From the NCBI GenBank assembly GCA_961205875.1, contig OY540811.1:35929340-35993339 (forward strand): a stretch of 64,000 bases of DNA. Direction: 5' to 3'. This DNA is from Sialis fuliginosa. Taxonomy: Eukaryota; Arthropoda; Insecta; Megaloptera; Sialidae. How positions within the stretch are numbered: the stretch's first letter is position 1; every line of letters begins with the position of its first letter. The position numbers and the translations under genes were made by a program. This document shows, piece after piece, positions 33,509 through 45,962 of the stretch. The notes below the pieces were generated by a model. The model did no database searches. It saw only the letters and a program-made list of their open reading frames with translations, and was not told the DNA's origin.

Positions 33509-33625
33509 AAATAAAAAAGATATAATAAACCTGAATTTAATTACTATTTAGTTATGATTTTCAACGAGAATACGTTTGTATCAGCGACAGTAAAATATAA
33601 CTAGTTTAGTTCAATTGAATATTAT

Positions 33626-34090
33626 AAGGTTAGGTTAGGTTACATCCAATTAAAAATAAAATAATAAGCGTAAGGAAGTGAATATCATATAACAATGAAA
33701 GACGCTTTGACCACTTTGGTGAATCCAGAAACACAGAAATCAAAACTAGGAAAAAATGTTATTATGTTAGCTTAGGTTTTTACATGCAATTAAAATAAAA
33801 ATAATCAGTGTTATAACAATGGAAGAGGTGAATCCCCAGACTTAAGAACTCGCTTTGACAACTTTGGTGAATCCAAAAACGTACAAGTTAAAACTACAAA
33901 AAAAACTTATTATGTCAGGTTAGGTTTTCACATGCAAAAATAAATTAAAATAATCAGCGTAAGGAAGTAAAGTGAATATCAAATAACAATGGAAGAGGTG
34001 AATCCCCTGATATAAGAACCACTATTCAGCGCTTTGACAACTTTGTTGAATCCAGAAACGTAGAAGTAAAAATTACGAAAAAGACCCAGA
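33626..34090. repeat. Degenerate tandem repeat, about 3 units of ~150 bp
   Basis: Each unit contains AATAATCAGCGTAAGGAAG, ATCATATAACAATGGAAGAG, TTTGACAACTTTGGTGAATC and a GTTAGGTTAGGTT-like stretch. The unit 2 version (42618-42830, 43824-43950) lacks one repeat. Confidence 0.55.
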
Positions 34091-35316
34091 GGTAAAAAAA
34101 TATTTAAAATACATCGAGTACCTACCTGTATTATTTCTTAATTCCATAAAATATTTTACATTTTATATTTGAATGATATTAATTAAATATAGATACGATT
34201 TATAAGAACATGTAAGTAAATACATAGTATTCAGGAGGCCACGATAACGTAGCATGAAAGTATAGACAATGTAATTAATTTAATTGGAATTTCTGTTTTT
34301 TAAATTATATTAAAAATTTAATCTTTATTTTTTAATATGTCAGAGTCAGGGCACAATTCTACAAAATTTAATAATAAATTAATAGAGGGCAGGTTATAAA
34401 AAATACTAATATATTATTTATTATTTAATTTAAATGTTTAAAAGGGTTAATAAGATCATAATTATCTACAACCAAATTTTCAATAAATAAATACGACAGA
34501 CAAAACATAATAACTGACCGGCCCGTAGACCCAAAGCTAGTTGCCTGTCACTGCGACGTACCAGGAGAAGACACTTATAACTGGTCACTTGGCCCTTACA
34601 AACAATGCAGTAGCGGTGACTTATCTATGTGGGCTCTGAAATTCCATAGAAAACTTTCAGTACTCCTGTGCCCTTCATCTTGATACAGATTAGACTGGCT
34701 ACGGTTGCTAAACAAAGTTAGGTCTATGCTGTAATCACTCGTTGTCCACTAAGCTCTTAGGAATGATCTGTTATTAGCATTGTGTGTTTTGGGTCTAGGT
34801 TGACTGGGGAATTTGTGTTCGATGGACCTGGTGAAGGGTTCGTGCACTAGTTACCGACATAACTCTTCAACTGACTAACTAAACGACTATTTTTTTACAG
34901 GAGTTCTATGTGGATTGGACCAAACAACAGAATAGGATTCGAATCCTTGATTATTGAAAACAAAACACTTCGATATATTTAAATATAAGGTAATTTATAC
35001 AGTACTTAATGCATTTCGATATGTATTAATGAGTATAGGTTACAAAGATTATATATATTTCTTATCGAAATATAAATAGAAAAAACAATAAGAGACAACA
35101 GAACAGGGTTCGATTCCCTGATTATTGAAAAAAAAAACACGCCCAGGGCGCCAGATTTGCTAAGGCCGGCTCTGACCGGCTTATCATTATCTAATAAGAT
35201 TTTTCTAACCTCTACACATGTATAGTTTATTTAGATTTTTTTTCTACTCCCCTCTACAGGTTATATTTGACAAGAGCGGCGCCTATGTACAACATTTCAT
35301 GTCTATATATTGTAGA

Positions 35317-35691
35317 CTAGCTGGGCCCGCGCGGCTTCGCCCGCTTGCTCTACGGAATTATTGTTTAGGATTTTTGAAAAATATAGTTGAATTAAATACA
35401 AACACGATTAATTATTATCGTAATATTAACTAATCAAAACCTAACGTACCTAAAAAAAAAAACAAATCAGAACAAAAATTACTAATAATTTTTGTTCTGT
35501 TTAAAAAAAGTTAATAATTGAAAACAAAATAAACAACTGCCGGCCGAGCGCTGAATCATCCCTCTCCCCGCGACATTTCATCATAGTTCGCACGAATTGC
35601 CGCGAATAATATGTTATTGTATTTATATTTCACGATATTTCCTAAACCAAAAGACCAAATTGGATGCTGTAAAGGGCAAATTATATCTACA
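35317..35691 (-). mobile_element. Helitron family 1, diverged 3' fragment
   Basis: Has the CTAG end and 3' hairpin (on the minus strand) at 35317 and about 375 bp of the element, diverged from the other copies. It stops where the next, full Helitron begins. The rest of this copy is not found beyond that Helitron. Confidence 0.75.
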
Positions 35692-38201
35692 CTAGCTGGG
35701 CCCACGCGGCTTCGCTCGCGTAGACTACGGAATTATTGTTTAGGATTTTTGAAAAATATAGTTTAATTAATTAAGTACAAACACGATTAGTTATTATTGT
35801 AATAATAATTTATCAATACCTAAATTACCTAACAAAAACGAATCAGAAGAAAAAAGTACAAATAATTTGTGTTCTGTTTAAATTTAAATGTTAATTATTG
35901 AAAACAAAATAAACACAAACGATCAGCCGAGGGACTCCGAATATCTACCGAGCGTACGCGAATCCAGTCTGATGTACTCGCTTCGATGCGGCACGACACC
36001 ATACATTTAAGATATTATCACAAATCACATATAATAAAAGTCAGCTTAATAGTATTATACACTCCCAAGTTCGAACATAGGCGAGGGGGTCAAAATACGA
36101 CAGGAGGGGTGAAAAGGTTTGTTATGCGTGTTGCCTACTATGCATAATATTTGTACTTATTTTTAATTTCAAATAGAAAGGTAAAAACAATAAAAAGCAA
36201 TTTAACTTTAACAAAGTTATCGATTTATTTATATAATATACATTATTTTGAATTTTACAATAATATATTATTTAATTTTTTTAAATTATTTACAACTATA
36301 CAGTTTCTTATATAATATGCATCACTATATAGAGTCACATTATTGCATGTTAAACACTTAGGTTAAATATCTATCCATTACATTAACAAATGTATATGAT
36401 ATTAAATCTGTTACTAATTTTAAAATGTAGGAATGCTACCTACTACCTATAACTATCAATACTACAAAAATAAATAAATTGATGTCTGCACAAACTAAGA
36501 ATACATATTTAAATTATTATTGTATTGACACTGTAACAGATTTAACACCAAATTTGTACTTTTTTCAGTACTATCTAAAAACACTTTTGAATATAAATTG
36601 AAATATAATACTTTAAAATCACGATAACACAGAAAAATATCTTTAAATTAGAAAACACTACACAAACAACTACAACACGTCTTCATAAAGTTCAACACTT
36701 TTGCAACAACTATACATTTCAAATAACTGTCAACTTCCCAGTAAACGGGCACAGTTTCACCAACGTAGCTCATGAAAATAACTAGAACGTGCATTCCCCT
36801 TGCCCCTTTCGTATTTCCAAGAGTAACCAATGATTGCCATAAGAGCTGATTATCTACTATATATAATGAAGTGCCCTGACTCACTGATAATCATTTTTTT
36901 GACCATTTCCACTCATTGGAGAACCTTGAAATTTGGTATATATATTCCTTGGGGGTAAAAAATAACAACTAGTGGGCCTTTTTTGAAAAAGTTCATAAAT
37001 GGGGTGACAAGGGGCCCCCAATTTTTCAAAAAAAAAGTTAGAATTTTTTTATAATTTTTTCTATATTCCTTGGGTGATATAATGTAAGGTTCAAATTTCA
37101 GATTTAAAAAAAATGAAAAAAAAAGGAAAAAAAAAGTTTTGATGTAAAAAAGTATCAAAACGAAAACCGATATTAGATTTTTTTAATTTTTTTTAAATAC
37201 TTTGGTTAATTGACAACCATGAACCCGTGTCTGATTTTTGAAAAAGATATGTTAAAGAGGAGAAAATAAACAAAATACGTTTACATATAATGCGCTTTAA
37301 GCATTTACTAAATTAATTGCAAATGTCGTAACTATGGATACATTATATTTTATTGATTATTTTAAAAAAATTTAAATGTCAGTGGCCATTTAAAATTTTG
37401 AAGTGAACAATAAAATATAACAAAAAAGAAATATAAAGAACATAACGAATGAAAAAATATGCACAACTCTAATGTAATATATAATTAAAATTTTCATAAA
37501 TAAATTTGACAAAAAAATTGAAGACAAACAATTACAGCATTCGGACACAATTCGACCAACATTCGGCGATAGATATGTGTTCCCGGTACAAATAAAAATT
37601 AAGTATATAATGACATTTTTTTAATCTTAAGTCATTGAATTATCAATATTTTTACTTTCATAGGTATAGGTATTTTATTATATTTATTTGTAATCATAAA
37701 TATCAGAAGAATTTATATAATTTCAAATTAACATTGTAATTTTAAATGATATTATTTTAATTGTTGTTTGAAACTGTATATCTGTCATCTTTACCCAATG
37801 TACTAACCTAAAATGTACATTTACAAAATTAAAACAAGATGTTGATTTATTGCAAATTGTTACGAAAGCTTCATTCAATTGACAAGACCTATATTTGATT
37901 GTAATTAATTAATTAATTGTACAAAGGGTGTACGAGTATCTACAAGAGCTAATAATGTATTTATATAGACACATTGATGAATTTTTGAAAGACACGAGCA
38001 GAAAAACCAAAAATGAAATTATTTTTAATATTCATAAAATGTTCAAATCATGTAAGTACATGATGTAATACAATACATGTACCAGAAGTCATAAAATAAT
38101 TTTTTGTCGTTGTCATATCAGAAACAAATGTCATAATATGTATTTAGTATGCAATATATTTTCATACGACAAGAGTTGAAAACGCATCGTAAACAAATAT
38201 A

Positions 38202-38490
38202 CAGGTAATCCTCGACTTATAATTGTCTTTGTCTCTTTCTTACATGCACATATTACATAAATGAAACAAACAGTTCCGGGAATTTCCCAAAAATGTAATT
38301 TATTATTATTTATGTAGATATTTTTGGGAACCCGCAACTGTTTGTTATGTATAGAAAATGCGATTCGCTTCACATCAAGGAAAACGTCCAAAGCAAAAAT
38401 ATGTACATATTGTACGTGTTAACTTACAACTTATTCTATTTACGATCGATGTTTAGAAACCTATCTCGGTTGTAAGTCGAGGAATACCTG
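38202..38490. mobile_element. Mariner-type MITE, 289 bp
   Basis: The ends CAGGTAATCCTCGACTTA and TAAGTCGAGGAATACCTG are flanked by TA at 38200-38201 and 38491-38492. Confidence 0.85.
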
Positions 38491-39640
38491 TACTACGATA
38501 TATAACGTATGTCTTATCAGTTTAAGCGTAAAAAATATCAAAGTTAAAAGTTATATTCAATGTTTTTAAATGCTGCGAGAAGTTCAAACATGCTTGACTG
38601 ATTTAAATTTACTTTTTTCCTTATTTTATATATTACTTACAAAATAACCAAGACGTTCCATTAAAATTTCAGGATTTGTGAAGTGTTCTGTCGTAGGAAA
38701 AGTTTAGGAAGCACTGTTCTACATCATACTTCAATATCAACCAAATTGAGTTATTGAGGGTAAAAAATATATTGAAAAAACCTCATAGAGAAACCATATT
38801 TAGTTTGTGCAATAAAGTTTTAACAGGTACGATTTTTCTAAAATATCTTAAAATTAATAAAATTAAAATTGATAAAAGCCCAGCTCTAATGAATAAATAA
38901 GAAAGCACTCCGTCACAGCACTATATTATTCCGTCGCGGGAAAGTACCTACCATATAGGCCAGTCAGGATCCACTCAGGGCTAGCTACGTCACTGGTTAC
39001 GATACTATATTATTGTTGGTTACGATATTTCATAAAACAGATATCGGTGCTTAGAATACATTGTCTGGAGGAATACGATAAAAGTTTTAACAGATTTTTT
39101 AGCGGAAAAGAGAATTTTGTCGCTTATATATGAGATTTTTAGAATCGATAACTCAATTTCGCAAAAAGTGTATCTTACGATACTTTGCCTTGGAGGGGAC
39201 GATATAGAAATAATTTAACCAGGTATGTTATAATTTAGGTATATAAAAACATAGTACCTAGCCATGGAATACGGAATTTTATAATTTACGGTTTCAATAT
39301 TTTATTTTATTAATTTAGGTTACTATGATTATGTCTCTTTAAAATATTTTGTCGAACAATTAAATGATTTTTGACACATATTAACAATTAAATATTTTGA
39401 AATGCCTATATTGATTGAAAATTTAAATATGAAGAAACATTTCACTTCTATGAAAGGTAAAATATCGAAATTAATTATTAGGTTTGGTGTAAATTTTTCG
39501 AAACACAATTTTTCGAATCACAATTTTTCAAATCAAAATTCTTCGAATGAACAATTTTTCGAAAAATTTAAGTTTTATTGTTCAAATTTTAATTAGTTAA
39601 TAAAATATTAAGTAAAGTAATATTTGGACATTTTACGATA

Positions 39641-40586
39641 TCCATACTAATATTATAAATGCGAAAGTGTGTTTGTCTGTCTGTTTTCTGTTTGTTACCT
39701 TTTCACGGCTAAACCGCTTTACCGATTTTGATGAAATTTGGCAGTGAGATAGCTTGCATCCCGAGGACGGACATAGGCTATTTCGTATCTTAAAAATTCA
39801 ACCCCTAAGAAATTGCAAGGGGGTAGAAATTTTTTAATTTTTTTTAGTAATTATTATTTTACCCCCCGATACATATGAAGGGTTGTAAGTGGTTTTATTC
39901 GATCCGGCGGGAAAAATACCACGGGGGCGTAGGTTTTAGGGGGCAAAACAACCCTCTATCTCGCATAGGAGCCGAGATATTTACGATTTTGTATAATGAA
40001 AGAAAACTAAAAATAAGAAAAATTTAATATTTTACCCCCTGTCACATATGAAGAGTTGTAATTGATTACATTCGATCTGGCGGGCAAAAATACTACGGAA
40101 GAGGGATTATTAGGGGGACAAAACAACCCCTTCTTACATAGGAGTCGCGACTTATATTATAAATGCGAAAGTGTATCTCTCAGTCTGTCTATTTGTTACC
40201 TGTTCACGACTAAACTGCTTTACCGATTTTGATGAAATTTGGCAGTGAGATGGCTTACATCCCAAGGACGGATTAAGGCTATTTCATATCTCGAAAATTC
40301 AACCCCTAAGGAATTGCAAGGGGGAGGAAAATTTTAATTTTTTTTTAGTAATTAATATTTTACCCGTTACATATGAAGGGTTGTAAGTGGTTTTATTCGA
40401 TCCAGCGGGAAAAATACCACGGGGGTGGGGGTTTTAGGGCGGAAAAACCCCTCGCATAGGAGCCGACACATTTACGATTTTGTATAATTAAAGAAAACTA
40501 AAAATAAGATAAATTTAATATTTTACCCCCTGTCACATATGAAGGGTTTCGAAATCCACGCGAGCGAAGTCGCGGGTAGCAGCTAG
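39641..40586 (+). mobile_element. Non-autonomous Helitron, family 2
   Basis: Begins TCCATACTAATATTATAAAT after A and ends CGCGGGTAGCAGCTAG before T. The 3' hairpin CGCGAGCGAAGTCGCG sits just upstream. Inside, about 480 bp is repeated in direct order (from 39650 and from about 40150, each with AAATGCGAAAGTGT and TACCGATTTTGATGAAATTT). A related 3' end lies at 52180-52494. Confidence 0.82.
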
Positions 40587-41414
40587 TCTATATTATATGT
40601 GATTTGTGGATATTATCTTTATAAATATATTTTAAGATATTTTCTAAACTATACGACCAAATTGGATGCTGTAAATGGCAAACTATATCTACATTAAGTA
40701 CTTATGACGATGAAATCATTTATTTCGATAAGGATTAATGTTTTGCAGGTCATAAGTCCATGTAAACAAAACCCAAATATTTTATGTTTTCTTTGTAACA
40801 TAAAAGCAGTCATTGTGGCTTAAATATAAAAGTTAGACATATCGTGTCGCTGACTTAATTGTAGAACTTTTGATTCTACACAATTCTTTAATACATTATT
40901 TTGTTCTATATTGAACGGTTTAGGCAGCGTATTACAAAACAGCGCGCCGACGGCAAAATTTTTTCCGACTTGATTTACTATTATCGTCACTGCTTTGTTG
41001 TTATGTTACCTAACGTAAAAAAGTATAGCCTATAACCTGGCCAGAGAACGTACCTATGAATTAAAAAAAAAACTCGTAAATCGGATAAGTGGTTCTCGAG
41101 TGATAAGGTAACTAACGGACAGACAGACAGACAGACAGACAGAGAGACGTTGAGCTTTATATATATTAAGGATAATGATTTTATTCAAAATGGATTTATC
41201 ATGTAGTTGAAAAAGTTTTACTAGGTTGTTGATTTTTGATATGTTTAAAATACATAAGTAATTTTTTAAGCCGTTTTCTATATTGTCAATATAAAATTTC
41301 ACGGTGCTCGGTTTATTACAAAACTTTCTACAGAAATTATATTATTTTTTATTGTCCTATATAGTTTTTCTTCTCTACCTATGGTAATGTAATTTTTATT
41401 GTATTAGTTTCAAT

Positions 41415-42500
41415 CAGCGGTTCTCAAATTTTAAATTTATTATAATTTTTTTTTTACAGGATATTTATGTGATGAAATATAATTTATTCACAAATAAAAA
41501 TGCTTCATTCATGCTATAGAGGTATGATTTATAAATAAATCTATTTATTATTGATATAATAATTTAATCTGTTGACCTTATTTTTCAATATCATCTATTT
41601 TATTTCCTAGCAAGATGATAATTATCTACAAGCAGATTTTCAATAAACAAATACGACAGACAAAACATAATAACTGACCGGCCCGTAGACCCAAAGCTAG
41701 TTGCCTGTCACTGCGACGTACCAGGAGAAGTCACTTAAATAACTGGTCGCTTGGCCCTTCACATACAATGCTGTGGCGATGATACTAATCTGGGTGGGCT
41801 CTGATATTCCATAGAAAACTTACAGTATATTGTATTCTGTTATCTTCAATATTATAACAGCTTCGTCGGGACTGGCTAGTTAGTGTATGAAGCTGTTATG
41901 ATATTGATTGGACTGTTTACAATTGCTAAACGGAGTTACGTCTATGCTGTAATCACTCGTTGTTCACAAAGCTCTTAGCAATGATCTGTTATTAGCATTG
42001 TGTGTTTTGGGTTTAGGTCGACTCGGGAATTTGTGAACGATGGACCTGGTGAAGGGTTCGTGCATTAGTTACCGACATAACTCTTCAACTGACTAACTAA
42101 ACGACCTCTTTTTTACAGGAGTTCTATGTGGATTGGACAAAACAACAGAATAGGGTTCGAATCTCTGATAATTGAAAACAAAACACTTTGATAGATATAA
42201 GGTCATTTATACAGTACATAATGCATTTCGATATGTATTAATGAGTATTGGTTACAAAGATTATATATATTTCTTATCGATATATAAATAGAAAAAACAA
42301 TAAGAGTCAACAGAACAGGGTTCGATTCCCTGATTATCGAAAACAAAACACTTCGATATATTTAAACATAAGGTCATTTATAAAATATACAAGTTAGTTA
42401 ACTTTGACGATATTAAATAATTACAAAAAATGGGTTCTAATCCCTGTAATGTACAGTGAAACTTTCGTCTATTTTTAATACAACAGTTTGAGAACCACTG
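41415..42500. repeat. hAT-like inverted ends inside duplication unit 2
   Basis: Counterpart of 32420-33508, with the same CAGCGGTTCTCAAA and TTTGAGAACCACTG ends. It contains the T-arm-like motif at 42316-42332. Confidence 0.45.
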
Positions 42501-42829
42501 AAATAACAAAGATATAATAAATCTGAATTTAATTACTGTTTAGTTATGATTTTCAACGAGAATACGTTTGTATCAGCGACAGTAAAATATAACTAGTTTA
42601 GTTCAATTGAATATTATAAGGTTAGGTTAGGTTACATCCAATTAAAAATAAAATAATCAGCGTAAGGAAGTGAATATCATATAACAATGAAAGACGTTTT
42701 GACAACTTTGGTGATTCCAGAAACGTACAAGTTAAAACTACAAAAAAAAACTTATTATGTCAGGAGGTTTTCACATGCAAAAATAAATTAAAATAATCAG
42801 CGTAAGGAAGTAAAGTGAATATCAAATAA

Positions 42830-43823
42830 CATGGGCGTAGCCAGGATTTTGTTCAGGGGAGGGCAAAATTTTTTTTTTTTAAACCGATTGGTCGGTGTGT
42901 TTTTCCTAGGACCCCGAGGTAATGAGAGAGGGGGGAGCAAAAAAAGTTCTCACATTATTGTGGTAACCTTACCTAAAAAGTTTTATAAAAAAATTTTTTA
43001 ATAAAAATATTTTCAATGGGCCTTAAATTTTTTTCGTCTGGGACCTCGAAATGTGTAAGAACGGCTCTGATAAATGGCCATTAATGTAAACATTTGGTAA
43101 ATCCTTTTTTTTCTTAAATTTAATTCTATCGTTTCGTTGCAATTTGGAACTTTGGCTCGTGAAAATCCGTGATTTTCATTAACTTAATAAATCAATTTTT
43201 TGGTGTGTTCTTGATTATCATCGAGGAATTGTAAAAGAGCTATGAAAAAATTAACATTTTCATTATTTATTAAATCTCTAGATAGGTGCGCAAAAAGTAA
43301 CAATGAAAAGTCATTCTTTTTTTCATTTCTTCTTTTATTTTCGCCACATTTTTTTCAATCAATTAAATTTATATGTATGTGCATATCTTTTTGAAGACAT
43401 AATCCTCTACACAAATGTACTCTACGTTGCTATTTTGGTGTTTTTTTTTATTTATAATTTTTTTTTAATGTAAAAATCGATCTAATTTGAATTGATAATA
43501 TACATGTATAGTTGAAATATCAAAAAAACTTTTTTTTTTGTATAAAAAGGATAAAAAGGCAATGACATGAATAGTTTACCCGCTATAACAAAAGATTGCA
43601 ATAAAAAAAATAATGATATTTAAATTTTCGAATCTAAAAATGTCAATATTTAGCCAATGAACTGATTCATTTGTTACTTTTAGTTCACGAGCTAGGGGGA
43701 GGGGCAAACTAGTCTAGAAATATCCCTGTTTGGACAATAATACTGATTTACTTATTACTTTTTGTCCACAAGCTAGGGGGGGGGGCAAGCGCCCCCCCCT
43801 GCCCCATCCTGGCTACGCCCATG
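42830..43823. mobile_element. hAT-type element, 994 bp, perfect 8-bp TSD
   Basis: The ends CATGGGCGTAGCCAGGAT and ATCCTGGCTACGCCCATG are flanked by TCAAATAA at 42822-42829 and 43824-43831. The empty site (TCAAATAACAATGG) is preserved in unit 1 near 33979. No transposase frame. Confidence 0.92.
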
Positions 43824-43988
43824 TCAAATAACAATGGAAGTGGTGAATCCTCTGATATAACAACCACTATTCAGCGCATTGACAACTTTGTTGAATCCAG
43901 AAATGTAGAAGTAAAAATTACGAAAAAGACCCCAAGGTAAAAAATTATTTAAAATACATACATTAAATATTTAAAAGGGTTAAAGATG

Positions 43989-44461
43989 TCAGTTAACGCT
44001 ACTTGAATAGCTGGTATATAAATTAGAATAATTTTTGGGGTTATTCCCGATAATTATTTGTATCAACAATCAACATGTACATCTCCTATGTTATTTAAAT
44101 TCATGTAAATATTGGTTACAGTGATTTTTTTATCTATCGATGTAACATATCTGTGCATTTTTTTTAAATTAAATTAGATTTGTTTAATTGCTTTTACATT
44201 TGAGTACAAAAAAGGTAATATTTTTTTTAAATTACTTCCTTATGTAAAATGTTATATATGATTACATATTACATTGGTGAGTTCTTGGCTTCTAGGTAAA
44301 GGTTTGGTTGTCATTAGGGTAGCAGTTTTTTCTTACTAAATCTCGTTTTGGTCTAGAATTTTACAATCGTAAGTTTCGTCTCATGAAAATTAAATCCTTA
44401 TATCAGACCTGGCCATCTCAAATTGCTCCAAAATTTATTGAGAACCACACATAAATAAAAA
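43989..44461. other. AT-rich stretch, nothing recognised
   Basis: No ORF or inverted repeat of note. Confidence 0.4.
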
Positions 44462-45168
44462 CACCTGTCAAGTAAATGCACAGTGCTTCCTCGTGATAAA
44501 TTCATCAAAGGTAGTTAATTTATTGAACAATTTTAATAAACTTCATTAACTTAACCATTTAATTTTTATATAGTTTTATTTTAAAATATTAATTTCAATT
44601 CGTTTGATTATTTTTTCGTATATTTTTACTTTGTTAACAATTTCAATCTAAATCTAATTTTTTCTCCTATGCCAACGTCAAAATGACATTTAATATGTCA
44701 AAGTAAATAAAGATTGAACAAAACAAATTGAGATAAATCTTTGGGAATATTTTACAACAAACGTTGTAGACTCATATTATAGGAAATTGAATGCTCTGCA
44801 AAAAATATTCTTTAAAATTTTCACGTAACATGTGTTGTTCTTGAGATATCTTGAAAAAATAAATATTTTGGGATATCACCCCTCCCCCTTACACACGATT
44901 TTGATGATTTTGAAATGGGACCGTCCTCAAGCCAGGTTTAACCATCCGACCAAGTTTCAACAATATCGGTTCAGTGGTTCATGAGTTATGCGTGTGACAA
45001 GGATTCAGGGGACAGACGGACGGACGGACAGACAGACACGGAACGAAAAGTGTTTGCCTTGACGTGAGACGGAAAGATCAATTTAAAATTTTGAAATCAG
45101 AGTACATTTTTTTGTCTCAATCTGAAACGATCACAAAGCTTCTCGTATCTTCGATATTGCGAGGAAGC
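44462..45168 (-). repeat. Repeat C copy (minus orientation)
   Basis: Runs from CACCTGTCAAGTAAATGCAC to CGATATTGCGAGGAAGC. It shares the GACGGACGGACGGACAGACA tract and CAAGTTTCAACAATATCGGT with the inverted copy at 30554-31298. Confidence 0.75.
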
Positions 45169-45397
45169 AAAAGTAATAAAATTCATAATTGAAAGCATAG
45201 AAAATGTATAAAAAAAATAAATTTGCAATTTTTTTTATTCAATAAATAATCCAGACACAGTTACATGTAGCAAAAAAACAATTGCTAATATTACTGTTCC
45301 CCTTATCTTATGCTGCGCTAGTACAAATATCAAGTACCTATCTACATTTTTGCATACCTTCATTTATTTATCTAATATATATCTGATTACAAACATA

Positions 45398-45680
45398 TAT
45401 ACAACGGTACTGTATGTTAAAAAACACAAATAAATTATAAGGATAGGCATCAACCCTTAAACACTAAACCACCCCAAATAGTAGGGTAGAATATTAAATT
45501 TAAGTGTTATTTTATAAGAAATCAATTAATGCTCTTATTTGAAGATTTTTTTGAAAATTGTGTGCACCACAATTCACCCCTACGGATGTAGCTACCCTAA
45601 ATTTAAAAAATATACACTTTTTTTAAAACATCGTATCTAAAAATTCAGTGGAATTTTTTTGTCATCTTTTCGTAATATAA
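45398..45680. repeat. Left direct repeat flanking the P-type relic
   Basis: Shares TGTATGTTAAAA, ATCAACCCTTAAA and TGCACCACAATTCACCCCTA in the same order with 50850-51130. The block CCCCAAATAGTAGGGTAGAA is also present inverted at about 51160-51185. Confidence 0.65.
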
Positions 45681-45962
45681 AAGGCCGACATTTGATCTTT
45701 CTACACCGGTAAAATTAAAACAATACACTATCAGGAACTACCCTTAAATTTTTATTTCTTAAAAATAAAATAAATTTTATTTCAATTAATATTGAAAATA
45801 TAGGTATCTATCACGGTGGAAAGATTACAAGGTGGGTTCGATAAACAAATGACATCTACTATTGTGGCGTCACGCCGTGTACTTTATGTGTCAGATGAAA
45901 AATGCATGTGATATTGTTGTATAGAATCTGCTTTAATATATACTAGAAAGTAAATAATAACA

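Larger units (their letters stand above)
31330..34449. repeat. Tandem duplication, unit 1 (about 3.1 kb)
   Basis: This stretch recurs in direct orientation from 34450 on. The start is AGATCATAATTATCTA and the end TTTAAAAGGGTTAA. Within it a half-unit (31382-31990) has a diverged relative at 32650-33360, sharing ATAACTGACCGGCCCGTAGA, CCCAAAGCTAGTTGCCTGTC and GACATAACTCTTCAACTGAC. Unit 1 keeps the intact TTGTAGA/TAATGATTTT site at about 32160-32175 that is split by Helitrons in unit 2. No ORF longer than about 70 codons. Confidence 0.8.
36019..40608. mobile_element. 4.6-kb element with 18-bp TIRs and perfect 8-bp TSD, superfamily unsure
   Basis: The TIR CACAAATCACATATAATA at 36019-36036 is repeated inverted at 40591-40608. 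The flanks GATATTAT (36011-36018 and 40609-40616) are identical and lie inside the Helitron. An 8-bp duplication fits hAT or P. No recognisable transposase is present. A 78-codon minus ORF at 36648-36884 is of unknown meaning. It carries a mariner MITE and a second-family Helitron. Confidence 0.75.
35692..41172 (-). mobile_element. Helitron family 1 copy, split by a 4.6-kb insertion
   Basis: The CTAG end is at 35692 and the TC end at 41172 (TTAAGGA on plus). The Helitron itself is 35692-36018 plus 40609-41172. Its 41172 junction is followed by TAATGATTTT, exactly the sequence that follows TTGTAGA in unit 1, showing A|T insertion without target duplication. Confidence 0.85.
34450..43988. repeat. 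Tandem duplication, unit 2, split by insertions
   Basis: The direct copy of unit 1 is present as 34450-35316, 41173-42829 and 43824-43988. The gaps are filled by the Helitron nest (35317-41172) and a hAT element (42830-43823). Aligned parts are very similar, so the duplication is fairly recent and the insertions later. Confidence 0.8.

Noticed and set aside
33626-33641. Telomere or interstitial telomeric array
   Set aside because: Only two to three TTAGG units, too few to call.
38131-38391. 86-codon minus ORF
   Set aside because: It spans the edge of the mariner MITE 38202-38490 and has no domain.
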